This document shows positions 31,929 through 33,169 of a stretch of 33,169 nt of DNA, piece by piece (position 1 is the stretch's first letter; the number at the start of each line of letters is the position of its first letter). The DNA lies in assembly GCF_016429155.1 (NCBI RefSeq), contig NZ_JAELUC010000040.1, positions 1 to 33,169 of the forward strand. Direction: 5' to 3'. Below the pieces are notes generated by a model. The model saw nothing but the letters and a program-made list of their open reading frames with translations, searched no databases and was not told the origin of the DNA. Source of the stretch: Pedobacter sp. ASV12 (GTDB lineage Bacteria > Bacteroidota > Bacteroidia > Sphingobacteriales > Sphingobacteriaceae). A program made the position numbers and the translations under genes.

Positions 31929-32804
31929 ATGAAAAATATCGTTGCCGGCATTGCAATCTTTCTCTTTTGGTTTTTACCGGCTTCGGCGCAAAACAATCCG
32001 CATACTTTATTATGGGAGGTCTCCAAAAAGGGACAAACCAACAAATCGTATTTGTTTGGTACTTTTCATGAGGTTAATCCCGATTTTTTCGATTCTATTA
32101 AAATCGCAAATGAATACTTGATAAAAAGCAAACTCCTGTTGGTAGAAGCCTACGAGCCAAACATCAATGGCGAACGGAAAACACCCATATATACTTGGAA
32201 CAAAGCCAAATGGGATTCCTTGCTCAACACTACGCAACAAGAAAAATTCGATGCCTATATCAAAAGCATGTACGGCGACGAAGAAATGTATAAATCTTCT
32301 CCTCAACTACTGACTTTCTTATTGTTACGAAACTATTTTCAGGGCATTTGCGATACGGTAAACAGAAAATCTTTTGAAGTAATGGACAATCGGATTATCG
32401 ATATTGCGCTAAAAAGTAAATTGGAAGTGAAAGGTTTGGAGATGAATCAGATCAACATGATCAATACTAGCTTTAAAACAGATATTGCTTTGTCTGATAC
32501 ATCGAGTACGAACATGATCCTCAAGCTGATGGATTACATCAGCACCGCCAATACCCGCACCGAAATTGCCAAAGTGCTATTTGACTACAAGAAATTCGAT
32601 GTCGACTACCACTTCCAGGTCATCTCAGATTCAACTGAACAGTTTCTCACTGCAAGAAATAACAATTGGATGAAAGCCATTCCAGATTACTTGACTGCTA
32701 AACCTTGCTTTATAGCCGTTGGCTTTAGGCATTTGACGTTAAAAAACGGGTTAATTCAGCAATTACGAAAATTAGGCTACACCGTTGAACCTGTTAAAAT
32801 CTAA
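31929..32804 (+). CDS. TraB/GumN family protein, exported
   Basis: The product has 291 residues, with a signal peptide ending PASAQ. It has the conserved N-terminal YLFGTFHEVNPDFF motif and the C-terminal CFIAVGFRHLTLKNGLIQQLRKLGY motif, which bring together the GTxH and GxxH histidines of the TraB/PrgY/GumN family. A LLLVEAYEP strand with its glutamate is also present. Some members are proposed to be metal-dependent proteases; function in Bacteroidota is unknown. It is 18 bases after the BFN gene and probably in its operon. Its C-terminus is complete. Confidence 0.88.
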   Translation: MKNIVAGIAIFLFWFLPASAQNNPHTLLWEVSKKGQTNKSYLFGTFHEVNPDFFDSIKIANEYLIKSKLLLVEAYEPNINGERKTPIYTWNKAKWDSLLNTTQQEKFDAYIKSMYGDEEMYKSSPQLLTFLLLRNYFQGICDTVNRKSFEVMDNRIIDIALKSKLEVKGLEMNQINMINTSFKTDIALSDTSSTNMILKLMDYISTANTRTEIAKVLFDYKKFDVDYHFQVISDSTEQFLTARNNNWMKAIPDYLTAKPCFIAVGFRHLTLKNGLIQQLRKLGYTVEPVKI

Positions 32805-32867
32805 CTCAAAAACACACTACACTATTGAATACGCCTTTTCTTTTTCGACAAATTTTAGCTGCATTGT

Positions 32868-32904
32868 AGCTAATGTTTTAAAATAATTATAACTTACAGC
32901 TAAT
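32868..32904 (+). repeat. AGCTAAT repeats upstream of the NupG-like gene
   Basis: AGCTAAT occurs at 32868-32874 and 32898-32904, each followed by a TTTAAAA-like run, and TTAGCT at 32855-32860 is an inverted copy. The three sites lie in the 127-base gap before the permease start and could be a regulator binding site. No clear -7 element is seen. Confidence 0.3.
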
Positions 32905-32931
32905 TTAAAACTAAGCAACTAAACCGTATTT

Positions 32932-33150
32932 ATGAATATTAAAATTCGTTTGACCATAATGAGTTTTTTCCAATTTTTTGTGTGGGCTGCCTGGCTCATT
33001 ACCATTGGAAACTATTGGTTCGGCACCAAACAATGGGCTGGCGCTGATTTTGGGATCATCTTCTCTACCATGGGGATTTCCTCGCTCTTTATGCCAACCA
33101 TTACGGGTATTATTGCCGACAAATGGCTCAATGCCGAAAAACTATATGCC
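32932..33150 (+). CDS. Partial CDS: NupG-like nucleoside:H+ symporter (MFS), cut by contig end
   Basis: An ATG at 32932 opens a frame of 73 genuine codons, starting M-N-I-K-I-R-L-T-I-M-S-F-F-Q-F-F-V-W. This is the first membrane segment of NupG/XapB-type nucleoside permeases, followed by WLITIGNYWF and a second segment with GIIADKW. The family imports nucleosides with protons. The reading frame continues into the adapter at 33151, where the residues L-S-L-I-H-I are artefact. The rest of the gene (about 330 codons) is missing. Confidence 0.85.
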
Positions 33151-33169
33151 CTGTCTCTTATACACATCT
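33151..33169. other. Tn5/Nextera mosaic-end adapter left in the assembly
   Basis: The last 19 bases read CTGTCTCTTATACACATCT, identical to the reverse complement of the Tn5 mosaic end used in tagmentation libraries. It sits exactly at the end of the window and breaks an MFS gene. It is residual sequencing adapter, not genome. Confidence 0.97.

Noticed and set aside
33151..33169. Mobile element end (Tn5-like) at the right edge
   Set aside because: The match is to the engineered mosaic end used in library preparation, at the very end of the sequence with no transposon DNA beyond.
1..33169. Defence system, prophage, CRISPR array or toxin-antitoxin pair
   Set aside because: No cas, restriction, integrase, phage structural or toxin-like gene and no spaced repeats were seen; all genes fit housekeeping or envelope functions.

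Overview
The window looks like a stretch of ordinary chromosome from a Bacteroidota species, most likely Sphingobacteriaceae (Pedobacter-like). The evidence is the Bacteroidota promoter element TAnnTTTG in front of several genes, signal peptides ending in A-Q, a GH92 mannosidase, a PorE-like TPR/propeller/OmpA protein, the divergent recQ-kdsD pair, and several families that are mainly from this phylum. The genus is my inference. I see no phage, insertion sequence, CRISPR array, tRNA or rRNA. The last 19 bases are not genomic: they are exactly the Tn5/Nextera mosaic end, so the contig really stops at 33150. No gene-free stretch exceeds 300 bases.

Layout. 1-2311: a truncated signal-peptide gene and a queuosine-precursor transporter on the minus strand, divergent from a Bcr/CflA drug exporter. 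2374-10482: seven tightly spaced plus-strand genes. They encode a KAT-like aminotransferase, an omega-amidase, a Tat-exported glycosylasparaginase, a DUF2314 protein, CutC, a small secreted protein and a GH92 alpha-mannosidase. The first pair fits glutamine transamination and methionine repair. The rest suggests glycoprotein (N-glycan) breakdown. A hairpin-rich convergent gap separates this cluster from an S41 peptidase (10705-11820, minus). 11989-14745: lepA and folD. 14940-16035 (minus): a lipoprotein and a small Rieske protein. 16109-19101: queE, the PorE-like protein and a DUF6526 membrane protein.

19206-24490 carries cell-envelope sugar genes: kdsA (Kdo-8-P synthase) and recQ on the minus strand, then kdsD (arabinose-5-P isomerase) and a GDP-mannose pyrophosphorylase on the plus strand. 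KdsD makes the substrate of KdsA. A GNAT acetyltransferase follows, then rlmB divergent from dnaB across a region with a DnaA box and paired operator-like repeats. 27799-29345 (minus): a TPR protein and a chromate transporter ChrA. 29465-31237: the electron transfer flavoprotein pair etfB-etfA. 31293-32804: a BFN/UVR protein and a TraB/GumN-family protein. A NupG-like permease is cut off by the contig end.

No wholly new multi-gene system is evident. The points most worth a second look are the putative glycoprotein-degradation operon with CutC inside it, -7 elements so close to start codons that near-leaderless transcripts are expected, the dnaB upstream region, the degenerate phrase-like intergenic repeats around kdsA and folD, and the adapter artefact.
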